The translations under genes and the position numbers were made by a program. Positions 12,031 through 24,285 of a DNA stretch of 64,000 nt are shown here, piece by piece. Source of the DNA: Calycina herbarum (Eukaryota; Ascomycota; Leotiomycetes; Helotiales; Pezizellaceae); NCBI GenBank assembly GCA_001414485.1, contig LLEY01000034.1, positions 124,001 through 188,000 of the forward strand, written 5' to 3'. The notes under the pieces were generated by a model. It did no database searches and was not told the DNA's origin. It saw nothing but the letters and a program-made list of their open reading frames with translations. Position 1 is the stretch's first letter. Every line of letters begins with the position of its first letter.

Positions 12031-13676
12031 ATGAGCGACGACTCGGCGACGACAATTGGAGTTCCAGTTCCCAACGAGAAACATAAGGCGGCGCATGAAT
12101 GGTCACATCTCAATGGCAATGGGGCCGTCAGTATAGAAGAGAGGCTGGATCATGGCCGCACAGGGGGGCTTTCGTCTTCCCCAAGGTTTTTGTTGAAAAA
12201 GGAGAAACGGAAGGATGATAGCGCTTTGGAGATTGTCTGTGGATGGGTTGTTGAGCACCAAATTGGTAAATTTTTCTTTTGGGCTAGAAGCTCCCAAGAA
12301 TTAAAAATAGCCGCTAACTAAGAATTTAGGTCTCGCAGTCAATCTCCTGATGCTCCTTTCTCTTACCCATATGTGTTTCCCCCGTGCCAGACGGCATACC
12401 CGCAAATTCTTCGAGCTTTCCTACTATAACCAGGATTCCGGCGAATACTGCGCAGGATGGAACGATGCTTGGATGGTGCTTTTCTGGATTGTGGTGTTTA
12501 CGGGACTTCGCGCCGCCGTGATGGGCTACATCTTGGAACCTTTCGCCAGACGAGGGGGCATCAAGAAGCAGAGGGGACAGACAAGATTTGCTGAGCAGGC
12601 TTGGCTGATTGTATACTACTGCATTTTTTGGCCTCTCGGAATGGTAAGTGGATATTCCCCGTACATTGGCGGAGTGAAATGCTGACAGGCACTAATCAGT
12701 ACATCCTCATTCGATCCGATTATTGGCTCAATATGAAGAATCTCTGGACGGATTGGCCGAATCGGGAGATGGGCGGACTCGAGAAATGGTATATTCTGGT
12801 GCAATACGCTTTCTGGCTTCAGCAGATCATGGTGATAAATATTGAAGAAAGGCGAAAGGACCATTGGCAGATGTTCGCCCATCATATTGTTACGACTGCC
12901 TTGATCTTTACCAGTTATGGGTATCACCAGACCAAGGTTGCCAATTTGATCCTCTGTCTTATGGATGGAGTTGATATCCTTCTTTCAGTAAGTATTACCT
13001 ATCCTGCCATTTTTCACAAATCTAATCATATGCCCAGTTGGCAAAATGCTTGAAATACCTCGGTTATACCACCATTTGCGACGTTCTTTTCGGTCTGTTC
13101 ATGGTAACTTGGTTCTGCACCCGTCACGTCTGTTACCTCATCACCTGCTATTCCGTCTGGGCAGACATCCCGGCCACCATGGATTACGGCTGCTACAAAG
13201 GCCGAAAAGGCTCAGTAATTGGACCCTTTCCACCACCCGATCGATTCGGACATCTCTTCCAACCTTTCCGAGACCCAGAAGGCATCGTCTGTTTCAATCA
13301 TAAGATTAAGTGGGGTTTCCTCTCCGCCCTCCTTTTCCTACAATGCATCACCATCATGTGGTTTGTGATGATTATCCGCGTCGCACTGCACGTCCTGAAA
13401 GGTGGCCCAGCTCATGAGGTTCGAAGCGATGATGAAGAGGAGGAGGATGAGATTGATGAGAAGACTCCTTTGGTTTTTGCGCACGGGGGGCTGGGTGATG
13501 TTGAGCAGCAACCTTATGAAGAGGAAGTGGGCGTTGAGGCGATCAATTTGAGGGGGAGGACCTCGACTGCTTCGCGTTATAGGAAGGGTGCTAGCAGTGC
13601 CTCGGGTGTTAGTCTACCCGGACATAGTGACCGGAAGGAGTTGCTTGGGCGGATAGGTTGTGATAAGGGGATTTGA
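12031..13676 (+). CDS. Lag1-type acyl-CoA-dependent ceramide synthase
   Basis: ER enzyme that N-acylates sphingoid bases to (dihydro)ceramide. Four exons: 12031-12265, 12330-12643, 12700-12987 and 13038-13676, giving 491 aa. The TLC domain contains the Lag1 motif: WQMFAHHIVTTALIFTSY with the paired catalytic His, then LMDGVDILLSLAKCLKYLGY. Several hydrophobic helices flank it, and WLIVYYCIFWPLGM with YILIRSDYWLNMKNLW matches fungal Lag1/BarA proteins. The C-terminal tail is cytosolic-like and acidic (DDEEEEDEIDE, a possible CK2 site), then Ser/Arg-rich. Fungi usually have two such enzymes for different acyl lengths; which one this is cannot be told here. Confidence 0.92.
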
Positions 13677-16600
13677 ATTGAGGGATGACTGGGATTTTTG
13701 ATGTATAAAGGCCGGGGTTGGGGCTAGGCTACAATAAGGCGAAGATGGGTTTGTGCGGTTATGATGGATGAGAGTGGGCGATGGTTTTTCTGCCTACCCT
13801 CTCTACTTCCTTGATCAGTTTGAAAAGAGAGTATAAAAGCAAGAAGCTCAAGAATCGGGTGATCTGGAGTTTTTCGGCGTGAGAGGTCTCTTTTTCCTCT
13901 TCTTCTTTTTATGCTGGGACCATCCCTCTATTTTTCACGCTCCCTCGAGAGGACCGGTTTTTTGAGATATAAAGCCCCTACCTACCTCTAAATGGAATTC
14001 TCTCTCACTTCGTGGCTTTGGAAACTTTTCTTGTTGTGTTTCCTGCTTTTGGTTGAGTTGAATCTGTGTTTTATATGCTCATCTTGTCCCTGCTGGTATG
14101 TTCATCGTCCATACTCTGGGTAGTATATCTACTGATTGTCTCCCATTGAAAGAAGACCGGAAATATCACGGAGAAATGACGCGATCGTCGCACGAAGAGT
14201 CTAAGAGTCAGCTGTGTGGTTGGTAGGGAGCTGTGGAATTTCAAAGTGAAAGGTGGTTATTGAATTGAGAAAGGGGTTGTTTTTGTCCCTCTTGTTGCAT
14301 TTTGTGAGGAAGTTGATTGGAGAGTGGGTGTTTACCATCGATGGGAAAGTTGTTGTCGATTTGATTGGGTTCATTTGTCTCAGGGTGTTGTGTTTTTTGC
14401 TTGGGCTGTCTTTTTTGATGGGGGAGGTTGAGAGAGGAGCAGAGAAGGTTTGAAGGAGATTGTGATAGGGGTTGGTTGGGTGTTGACGAACTTCTTTCTT
14501 GAAATGATGTTTGCTTCCAGTTCCTCGTATACTTTGATTAAGTTGAATTTCCCTGGTATATATAAATATGGCTGTGATGGGTCTTTAGGAAGTGGTGTTG
14601 TCGAGATTTGAAAGTCCAAAAACTCGAGGGGTTTTCATACTGGCGTTGTCGAAATGTTGTGAATTGTGCTTATGGGATTATTATCACTTGGAGAATCTCA
14701 GTTCCGGTTAGAGTATCTGTTTGGGCAAAGGGTGTCTATTAGGATTATTGCGAGAAAAAGCTATGTTGAAATTTCAATTCTTGTACTTATAATTATCCCT
14801 CGAACTTCCAACAAGTCGAACACAATCACAGGCAATCTTCCTCTCAAAAAGATCCAAGATGAGGTTGGAAGACTGGAAGGCTGGGAAGTATTGAAAGGAC
14901 GAGTAGAGGGTTTGAATGTCTTGTTTTAAGAAAACTCGTTGGGTTGGTGGTTTTGATTGTGGTTGTGGGATTTACCATTGATTTTGGAGTTGTTGTCGAG
15001 ATCGTACAGCTCTCCCCCATCCTTTGCTAAACCCCCACAGACTCCCCGACGTCTTGAAGTTAAAACGGAGTAAGAGTCTCTTTGGTCATAAGGCAGAGAT
15101 GTCGAAGGTCTATCAGCACCTACGCCACAACTTGTTTCGACCGAGTCCCGGAAAACTTTAGGAGTTACTCTACTCGGCTTAGTTGCTAATTTATTCTAAG
15201 GATTACGGATCACGGGAAGCTAACTTCTTTAGAGAATAGTGCGTCGGGGGTTATGGTTGGAGGGGTAAGAGTCCTGAGCTTTGCTGAGTCCACTCCATCT
15301 CTCTATTGCCGCAAGTTTTTCGTCACAACTCAGAATATTATGCGAGAATCTTTAGAGGAATGGAGACGCAGAGTTCCACTGTCTTCTACACGTTTTCGGA
15401 CAATATAAGTTGTTATCCTAGACTAGTGCGCATAATCAAAGTAAAGCATGTGTACTCGGAGCAAAGCCCTTGTTTCTTACCTAGGTTTGCACTCCATTTT
15501 CCTGCCCTACTGGAGTCATTTAGTTTGACGAAGAAGAAAGTCGACGGATGATGTGTAAAAGACTGCTGTTTTAATCAGAGAGTATCGTGAATGGTGGGTT
15601 AGTTTTATAAACAACTCAAACAAGTTGTGTCCCGTAATTATAAATAATCCTCAAACGATCCTTCTTTTGAAGACCTACGCAAGAATAAAAAGATGTTTTT
15701 GGAGAAATGTATTTTGAAGATAACAAAAATGTATAGTCAAAAGAATATCTTCAACGATCTCGTAGGGTCAAAGCCCTTACTTAATTGAGGTTATGGTGAT
15801 TGCGGGGAGGATTTACTGTCGATTTGGAATTTGTTGTCGATTGTGAGGTGGCTTTTGCAGTTTTCATGGATATCTCAGTGGATATATCTGTGAAATGCTT
15901 GAGCTCGAAATGTGAAAAATAGTTGAAAAGCGTTCGGCATAGGAGGCAAATATACAATTGGCAGCGCGCAATAGAACATATCCATTTAAAGCAAGTCTCT
16001 GGATGAAGAGCTAAACTATCTAAGTGTGGCTCATCTGAAAGAATTGGAACATTTGAGGGCACTTGATTTTGCTGGTATGGAAGTTTTGGTTGGGGGTAAA
16101 GTAATGCTGTGGATTTGGTTAAAGCCTTAATTTCTTCAAAGAAGGAGAGCTTTGTGTATTGGCTTGGGTGTTTCACCGGGCTTTATGTTGAGTACCTTGG
16201 AATACTTCTTCTTGGAACTTTGGCTATGACAATCCAGGGTCAAAAGGTCTTAGCGAGGAATCGTTCTTCCTTGAGATTTATTCTACTCTTACAAGAAGTT
16301 CTGCGGGGTTTTCTTTTTGGGAACTTATACAATAGAACCCACAAGTGTTAACTGCTTATTTTCTCAGATGGTCAGTCCAAGAAGTATGAATGAAAAGTTC
16401 GCTCAACGTCAATATTAGGGGGTCTTCGGGATAAATAACCATCTTCATACTTTCTGTCTCGAAGCCAAGAGAAGGAATCAACACACCGTGAAATGGTTTC
16501 ATTGAGAACTCTTCTGTTATTCCCCCACCAAGCACTGATGATGTCTGCCGCGTCATAACTTCTGAACCTTCCGGAGCCGTATACATTATTCATATCTTCC

Positions 16601-17742
16601 CTTCCAAAAACCCCCGGAAACAAAAAGTGATTGAAAAAGCAATATTTACTGTCGAAAAAAGATGTGCTGTCGAGCCATACTGTTAAGATCTTCTGAAATT
16701 ATGGAAGCAGAACCGAATGGTGGCTGGAATGATCTTTCGACATTGATAGCAGGATTAACATGGGAAATGTCTAGGACAAAGTAGCCTGGTCTCCACATAA
16801 GTTCTCTAGAATTGTACCAAGGCAGCATGTTTTTGCTTGAGTGGAAATATCATTACTATTTAATGGTAGAGAGAAACAGATATCCTAATTTTGAGTAGTG
16901 TTTCTCCGAGCTACAAAAAGTAGACTTCTTCAAATAATCTAAGACAGAAATCTAGATGTTTTTGAACAGTCATTTTACTTATCTAAGAATAAATGGATTA
17001 AAATTCCAAATTGTTCTAGAAATTTAGAACAACAAAAGCTATTTACTGTCGCTTTTGTTGCCCATCGCGAGTCAGTATAGTTTACTCCATCTCGCGCTTA
17101 CCGTATCACCAAAATCCCGAGCTCCTAATCCTCACAAACCTAAAACTGTGTCACGCTCGCTTGCTATATCGCTCCCTGGGACAGGGGACCATGGAGGCGA
17201 TTCGGCAATCCTTCTCATTTCGCAAATGCAACTTATCGATTCGTAAAAATCAAAATGAAACAAAGATACCCGAGAACGCTTGGCAAGGCAGTACTAATCT
17301 CCCTAATCAAAACTACCCACGGAAAACCTTAGAAGGCTTACCTGGACGGTAGGACACTGAAAGTGCCATTTTGCCATTTTATCATAGCTTGTTTTTTTCG
17401 TGGGCTCAGCCTCAACCTCGTTTTTTGACGTGGGAACAAAGGTTAATTTAGTATGCCGCTTTTACCACTCTGCTGAAACTGTTGACTCCCTGACGACGGC
17501 ATATTAGACCAGAAACTTGTGCCTAAGCAGCCTCAAGAACCAGATCTCAGGCGCGATCGAAGGTTGCAGTCCAAAGTCTCACCTCGGTTGATTTGGGATG
17601 ACATGAAGGACTATTCTCCAGGTTCATGGCTATTATAAGAGACTCTGAGAACCAGTAAGAAGCTCATGATTCAAATACACGAGGGAATTAAAGAGTTTAT
17701 AAAAAAGCGATGCCAGGCGGCGAATAACGCCGACACAAAATA
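13677..17742. other. 4-kb stretch without a secure gene
   Basis: The first 300 bases are a T-rich 3' region of the ceramide synthase. The rest has only short open frames. The longest, 15781-16176 (-), and the pair at 16356-16623 and 16646-16828 (-), show no motif I recognise, though the last two each contain a similar N-V/D-V-E-R-S/T-F phrase. A motif close to TTTACTGTCGA recurs at about 14333, 14970, 15811, 16646 and 17041, often followed by GTTGTTGTCGA. This looks like old, decayed repeated sequence rather than a working gene. Confidence 0.5.
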
Positions 17743-17892
17743 ATGGAAGGTTTGCTTAAAGCAGCACTATTCACCCCAACGGCATCTGCCAACGCACCTG
17801 CCGCTAATACGAAGTATGAGGCTGATCCCTCGTGGCAGACATTCTCTCATCTACAGACAGACGTTGCCTGTACTTGCGATCTTGAAACTTGA
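17743..17892 (+). other. 49-codon open frame, uncertain
   Basis: A complete small frame (MEGLLKAALFTPTASANAPA... ending ACTCDLET). Its start is weakly signal-peptide-like and it has two Cys near the end. It lies 213 bases upstream of the AA14-like gene on the same strand. It could be chance or the remnant of a small secreted protein. Nothing else supports it. Confidence 0.2.
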
Positions 17893-18105
17893 AGGATTGC
17901 GGGGAGATCTCCCTGTAATCTGGGGAGTGAGATATTTTTAAAACTTTCATTATGAGTGTAGATTTTCCCTTGTCGTGTTGAGTCTTGCATCAACGATCCA
18001 GGGTCCGAGATCTTTACGCTCATTCATTAACATTCTTTTCGCTTTCTTTGCTCTATTTATTTACCCTCAATCATTTGATTCACGTCTTGACAAAATATTT
18101 TCATC

Positions 18106-19274
18106 ATGCTTCCTGCTCTTGTCATCCTCTCCCTCGCTTCGCTCACCACCGCACACGTAGCAGCATGGGCTCCAGGAATGTACTGCAAAGGCGGAAACGA
18201 TACTTCAAAGGATGATCCAAACACCAATCTTGCAGTAAACCCTCTCTATATGAAGACCAAAAAAGATTGGTGGTTTCAACACCATAGAGGTTGCGACGAG
18301 GCTCCTCCACCGGCAAATGAATTCCTTGAACTCCCAGCCGGTGGATCATTCGATGTCGAACTCGCGCACAATCGAGCCTTCACGACTCTTTCATACCCAA
18401 ATAAGCCGAAGGGTGCGTGGCCTGATGGAAAAGAACATCCGGAGGACTGGCAGGGTACAGTGAAGAATGGCGAGAGGTGTTTGAATAACAACCCAGATGG
18501 GGAGGGCGGTGCGATGCATACTGGCAATCAGAGTATGGCTGCAGGAACGGCTTTTGCCATTTCCTATGAGAGTGAGTTGAGCAAAGTTACGATGGATAAC
18601 TTGGTAGTGTTTACAACTCTTGAGCAGTAAGTTCTCCAGGACTGAATTTTGAGCAAGAGCTGATGGATACCAGCACGCCCTGGAAGAGAAAAGCCAAATA
18701 CGAAGTCCCTGCTGCGCTTCCAGCTTGTCCCGACGGGGGATGTACTTGCGCATGGCTATGGGTAAGTGACTACCCCAAACATCAAAAATATCTCTAACTC
18801 GAGAAATCTTTAGGTACCAAGGGGATGCGGCGAAGGAAACATGTACATGCAAGGTTTCAAATGCAAAGTGACAGGCGCGACTTCCATAACTCCGCTCGCG
18901 ACCTCCAAAGCTCCCATCTACTGTCTTGATGACGCTTCCAAGTGTGTCAAAGGAGCAAAACAAATGATTGCTTGGCATCGTAAGTCGCCTCAGTTATAAG
19001 ACTGGATGATTATACTAATAAGAGAACAGAAGCTGACATTGAGACTGGCAATGGGGTATCTCCTGCGTACAACACGATGCTGGGATGGACGACGGGGGCT
19101 CAAAATGATATCTTTGAGGCTTCTTCACAGCCAACTTCTTCCACAAGTGCAGCTCTAACAACGATGCGAACCTCTACTCGATCATCAACTCCAACCTCTT
19201 CAACTCAAGCTTCTCCAACCGCAGAAATTCAGCAAGCTACAGACAACAGCGCTTGTGAGCCCCAAAGTGCTTGA
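18106..19274 (+). CDS. Secreted AA14-like lytic polysaccharide monooxygenase
   Basis: Predicted copper-dependent oxidative enzyme acting outside the cell on plant-wall polysaccharide (AA14 members are reported on xylan-coated cellulose). Four exons: 18106-18626, 18674-18761, 18814-18979 and 19030-19274, giving 339 aa. A 16-residue signal peptide ([16 protein letters not shown]) ends just before His17, which would become the N-terminal His of a copper His-brace. Candidate second ligands are His88, His111 and His138; His138 in GGAMHTGN is my favourite. Other landmarks are [54 protein letters not shown] and [10 protein letters not shown], with many paired Cys. The last 60 residues are a Ser/Thr-rich tail with no binding module or GPI signal that I can see. 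The AA14 assignment is from remembered family pattern. Confidence 0.75.
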
Positions 19275-19683
19275 TTTAATATTGCACCTCGGAGTGACAT
19301 TATTCGTGATTGTGATTTTAATTTTCCAGCTAACTAAAATTACCATCACCAACGTTGAACCCCCCTCGTGATGTTTATTTATTCGAATCTTATTTTCGTA
19401 TGTCCCTTGAGGTACATTCGAGCCTAGTTTGCTTCGATATCTTCTTGTACATAGTTATCCATATATAACCTGCCAGCAAATGAACACAAGGGAATGACCT
19501 CTGGTTGGACTTTGCAAATGGAATGTATGCACCGAATGTAGCAGAGACAAATTAAGCTAGCCAACCCTATATGAGTAATCAAACAACAGTGCCAATGTTA
19601 CTCACCTCATCTAGTCCCTTTCCCCCATCCCATTGCCTCCTCTGCCCTGCGTGTTCTGCCTCAGCTCCTCAAATACTCTCCGA
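19275..19683. other. Intergenic
   Basis: About 410 bases between the AA14-like gene and the converging transporter pseudogene. A+T-rich 3' UTR-like sequence (19310-19480). No gene seen. Confidence 0.5.
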
Positions 19684-21055
19684 CTACACAGCATAAGTCC
19701 CAACCCTCGGCCCAAAATACTCATTCTTCGGCAACGTCAACCTCGCACAAGCCGTCAATTCACACCCACTCTCCGAATCATTACCCCACCAGTTGATCTC
19801 CTGGTTCGTGTAATTAACATCAAAAAAGATAACAACCCCCGGAATAGCAATTGCAGAAGAGAACGCGGCGGAGAGAACATAATTGTACTTTGAACAGAGA
19901 GAAAGGTAGCGTTTACGGGTGTAGACCATGCTGAGCCAGCCTGGGATGATTATTGGCCATAGGTACGCTAGGTTGTACTATTTTTTTTCCAGAAATGATA
20001 TCAAAAGAGGGAAGCAGGGGACGTACGGGAGACCAGAACCTTGCACCACTGAGTAGGATAACGGGATGGATTTTCTTGGCCCAGTGGTTTTGGGGAATTC
20101 TCTTTTGGGCATAGTAGAAGAGGAACGGGAGGATGAATCCGACTGGAAAGGCAGATAGGAGAGCGGTGTATAGACCACCGGTTCCGAAGACTTTGCGAGC
20201 TCCTAGAGTTCCGAATTGTACAGACGCTGTGAAATATGTGTTGATTCCTGGACATGTGAATCGGTTCTTTTGATTGCTGGTGAAATTTTGGCAATATTTC
20301 AAGTGCAGATTGAGGGCGGGAAGACAACTTACGTTGTACATATTCCATCAATGTTTAGGATTTGGAAGTTCATTACACCCGTGGCTGTCGAGACGTTCAC
20401 AGTGTTAGTCATATTCTTCAACAATTGTTTGCATATGCCATTACTCTGGGGGTCTCCCTCCTGTGCTGCTGCAAAGGGGGCCGGATTGCCAGTTTCCAAC
20501 AGACAAACTCCGCCTACGCATGGTTGGAAGAAAAAAACCAGCACTGAGATGACGTACCAACAAAAGCCGAAACCACTGTAGCAGCTACCTGTGCCAAGAA
20601 AGTTTGACGTTGAGGGATCTTGAGGTAGTGTTAGGCTAGGTAGTGTGCCAGTTTTAGATCATTTGAAAAGTCCAAGGCATGGGCCATAGTAACGTATCTA
20701 CAAGACAAGATAGTAAGTACGAGTACCCGCTTGCTTTGGTGTGGAGCTTGGTAGCTCATCAAAGTGGAAGATTGTGCTTATCAGTGCACATTGGGGATTT
20801 TCTTAACCATAGCATTTAAAAAAGTTCATTGCGAGAGCGTTTTTAGGAGTCCATGCGCCTCCAATAAACTCGGCCAGAACACTAGTAATAATGTTAGAAG
20901 ACAGAAGCTGCCACTTCAGAGGGAGTAAGCTTACTTGAACTCCATCTCTACTCTAGTTATAGCGAAGATAATCCCCGTTGGTATAAGGAAGACGAGAGCT
21001 AGACCGATACCAAAAAAATACGACGCCAACACTCGTCTATAATTCGGAAAAAATA
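19684..21055 (-). pseudogene. OPT-family oligopeptide transporter, 5'-truncated pseudogene
   Basis: Remnant of a plasma-membrane small-oligopeptide transporter (OPT family). Read on the minus strand, pieces in order are: a transmembrane helix GIGLALVFLIPTGIIFAIT (about 20970-21030); VLAEFIGGAW...ALAMNFFKCYG (20820-20880); YVTMAHALDFSNDLKLAHYL then KIPQRQTFLAQVAATVVSAFV (20560-20700); FTCPGINTYFTASVQFGTLGARKVFG (20150-20260); and SLCSKYNYVLSAAFSS...WWGN...YFGPRVGTYAV to the stop at 19684. Introns such as 19978-20026 still splice well. Lesions: the N-terminal half is missing, cut at the transposon boundary near 21060; a 15-bp tandem duplication (20623-20645) puts TAA in frame; and the donor after CYG no longer matches phase. 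Decay is therefore recent and partial. Confidence 0.8.
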
Positions 21056-21165
21056 ACTAGCATTACTATAACTTCGGTTTCCTAGGTAGTATATATAATT
21101 TAGTTATCCTCTATTATAAACATATATAGATTCTCTACTTAACTAGTCTTCTTAGATAACTAAGT

Positions 21166-21426
21166 ATAACGGCACGAAACGGATACTACGACAAAAGAGG
21201 CATATAGGAGTGCGTTCGATAGAATGACATATCCGGATACTAGGCTCTGATACGAAGGAAAAGACCAAATTGGTCTTCCCAGTAGAGAGAGTAAGAGCGT
21301 CTATATATAAGAGGTCGGACAATAACAAAGTCTAAAACCTATCCGACTCTTACCCTCCTGAAACAATATCCGTGACGTAACCTATCCGGCACGTAACCTC
21401 GGCAATTCCGATGGCTGGCTATTATA
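21166..21426 (-). repeat. LTR-like sequence, reverse copy
   Basis: This is the reverse complement of 21753-22036 with heavy TG>TA and CA>TA change. Shared blocks, read in the element's direction, include GCCAGC near the start, TTGTCCGA, TTTGGTCTTTTCCTTCGTA, GAGCCTAGTA, CGAACGCAC, CTATATGCCTCTTTTG and CCGTTTCGTGC. The start TATAATAGCC corresponds to TGTGATGGCC of the partner. Confidence 0.7.
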
Positions 21427-21752
21427 CTAAGTAATAGAAGATAGTCTAGTATCTCTATAAGCTTCTAGTTCTATAGAGGTGTATTTATAGTATAGACGTG
21501 TCTCTAGTTCTTAAGAACCTTAAAAGCTAGATCTAGTATTAACTTTAAGATAGTAGATCTTATTAGTTAACGTAGTTATAGTTTAAAAGATCTATTATAG
21601 GGTTTCTTTAATAGAGAAAGAAGAGAGTAACTTAGAGATCTCTTATTATAAAGAGCTTATAGTTACTTTACTAGTAGAAGAAGGTAGTACTATAGCTTAG
21701 CTAGAGGCCTTGTCTTTTTAAGAGCTAGTATTAATTATAATTAGTAGAAGCT

Positions 21753-22036
21753 TGTGATGGCCAGCTATTGTGAAGTGCCGATTGCTAAGAGGATATGATA
21801 CGTACCGAGGGCACGGAACAGGATTACGGTACAGTTTTGGTTTCGGGATTGTCAGAGCCGGATCGGTACGGACTTTTACTATTGTCCGAGCCTCTTGTAA
21901 ATAGCTGCCTCCTCTCTATCGGGAAAGACTAATTTGGTCTTTTCCTTCGTATCAGAGCCTAGTATTCGGGTATGTTATTCTATCGAACGCACTTCTATAT
22001 GCCTCTTTTGTAGTAGTATCCGTTTCGTGCTGTTAC
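21753..22036 (+). repeat. LTR-like sequence, forward copy
   Basis: Begins TGTGATGGCC and ends near GTGCTGTTAC, less mutated than its partner at 21166-21426. About 325 bases of A+T-rich sequence lie between the two. Opposite orientation means they are not the two ends of one retroelement. They are more likely two independent solo LTRs or a foldback structure. Confidence 0.65.
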
Positions 22037-22431
22037 GAAGCTCTTCTACTTCTAGTAGTTTATTATTATAGAGTACTTTACTAGTAGAAGAGCGTTAGAG
22101 CTTATTACTATATATAAAAGAGTTTAACATAAGATATACTACGTTTAAAAAACACGTTATTAGTTTATAATATTTATAAGACCTTAGATAGAGAGTAGGA
22201 GTTTAGTTTTAGTATAATAGCTCTTTATAAATATATAAAAGAAGTGTTTATAGAATAGTATCTTATATTAAGGAAAACTAAACTAAAGAGAAAAGCGAAG
22301 AGTATAAGTACTCTTGCTCTATTTAACTATACTAAGCGAGTCCTCGGCAGAACTTCGGGGGAAGACCTGGTCACGTGATCACACGTGATCTAGGCGTATA
22401 TAACTAGAACTATTATAGTAATTATTATCTA

Positions 22432-24283
22432 ACGTGTTTCACAAGCGAGTCGCCTACATAAGCGAGTCGCCTACTTTTTCAACCTAGTGTTATTATAATA
22501 TAAAATACTTAATACTACACAAAGTTATTATTACTATAGAAGCTATCTAGTATTCTTTAGAACTTTCGCTATCTTCTATATCTAATATTTCTACCTAACA
22601 AGTACGAGAATTATACCTAGTTTTACTACAACGGCTATAGTACTTATCTACGCGAACTCTCTTCCTAGACTCTTTACCTTATTTCTAGCTACTATTTTCC
22701 TTAGATATAATTAAATCAGCTACGTCGCCTACTATTAATGTCTCTTAACTCTTAATATACTTCCTCTTACGACTTTTACACTTAGTTATAGCCTTAGTTA
22801 TTATACGAAGACTAGTGATTTCCTTATATATTAATACTATATTATATATTACCCTAGTTAAGCCTTTTTCAAGTTAATTAAGAGACTAAATAATAGAACT
22901 AGGTAACGAGTCTTAATATCTTTGAATCTGATCTCGAATAAGCGTTAATTAAGTTATTATTTCGTATACGTTACTTAGTATTTTAGGTGTCTATAGAGTA
23001 TCTTCTAGTATTATTAGTATTAGCGTACGAAGCCTTAAATCAAGCTTTGATAACACAGCTTCTAGGCTATATAAGACTAGCCTAGCCCCTTTAAAACTCG
23101 TATAGATGTTATTCTTTATAAATGCTTTATAAAAAGCTGCTTTAAACATAAGAAGAAAGGTTTCTTTAGTAATATAATTAATATAATTCTATACTAAGCC
23201 TGATATCTTAGCTCTATACGCTCGCTTTAATAGCGAAAAGTAGACTATATTAAGTAGCTATAGTAGGTACGATAAGTGTAGAGGTATATAGAGGGTAATA
23301 ATATTTAAGTCTTTATAGAGTTACTAGAATTCAAGCGAGTTATAGCTTTTATAACTATTAATAATTAATAAACGATATCCTCCTATACTTTATACCTTTA
23401 TATACTTGTTAAAATGCTTTAACTATGTAACTCTAAGCTTATTATTTATCTAGCCGTTGTTACTAACCTTAATTACCTAATTATATAATATATATATATC
23501 TTAGTACTAAGTAGAAATAAGTACTTTGCCCGCGAATATAATAAATAGCGGGATTGCCTATCCTATTACGTTAACTCTCTGAATAACTATAACCTACTCG
23601 TAATTGCCTAGCTAAACTTGCTTTTGCTTCCTACGCGTTTCTAAGCTTATAATAACAAGTTAAGACGAAATAACTCCTATTATAAAGCTACTTTCGTTAA
23701 AGTTATAAATATCCTTATCTTAAATACTATATTTCTCTTTAATAGACTATATAAGCGTAAACCATAGGCTAATAACTTACAGATCCTTAGTTAAAGCTCG
23801 CTGACGATCGTACGAACGACTCTATCGAGTTTTAAGCTTAGGTATACGTTTTATAAAGTTATCCGGCCAGTTCCTACCTACAGGCTTTCCGTCGCGCTCT
23901 CTTAGCAGATTATTAGCTATATCTCGTACTATATCCCTTATAGGCGAAAACCCTTGCGAATCTAACTCTAATATATATCTAACTATTGCCTCCTCCTCTG
24001 GCTTTGTAAGCTTTTTCGAATTAGGCTGGTAATCGCGTCGTAAGGGCTTTCCGGCGCGTTGATCGGAGAGAGTCTTTCAAGGAACATGGTAAATCTTTAT
24101 AGCGCTTTGTTCAGTTAATAACGTGTTGTTTTCGAGTTCTTAGGTTACTAAAATAATATTAGCTTCTTAAGAAGGTAATTAAACGTTGTAGTATTAAGCC
24201 ATTATGATTTAAAGGTAGTACATGGTACGCGACGAGGAAAGTGGGCGACCCGCTTATGTAGGCGACTCGCTTGTGAAACACGT
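22432..24283 (-). mobile_element. Pogo/Fot1-type DNA transposon, RIP-inactivated (P1)
   Basis: Flanked by TA duplications (22430-22431 and 24284-24285), 1852 bp. The terminal inverted repeats begin ACGTGTTTCAC and then carry two tandem 17-bp units (AAGCGAGTCGCCTACAT). The transposase lies on the minus strand and is broken by many TAG/TAA codons. Recognisable parts are a helix-turn-helix region with LTKPEEEAIVRYILELDSQGF (around 23950-24030) and the DDE-domain start IYNFNES(S)FIIGV (around 23670-23710), where NFDETGF is expected. Not functional as it stands. Confidence 0.88.
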
Positions 24284-24285
24284 TA

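Larger units (their letters stand above)
21061..22431. mobile_element. A+T-rich RIP-mutated retroelement debris
   Basis: Composition changes abruptly at about 21060: TA-rich, almost no open frames, stops in all frames. It contains two LTR-like sequences in opposite orientation (listed separately). At 22316-22390 a block holding CACGTGATC palindromes closely resembles 42562-42625, so it is another dispersed repeat. Confidence 0.7.

Noticed and set aside
15781..16176. 131-codon minus-strand frame
   Set aside because: No recognisable motif, no introns or leader, and it overlaps the decayed TTTACTGTCGA repeat region.
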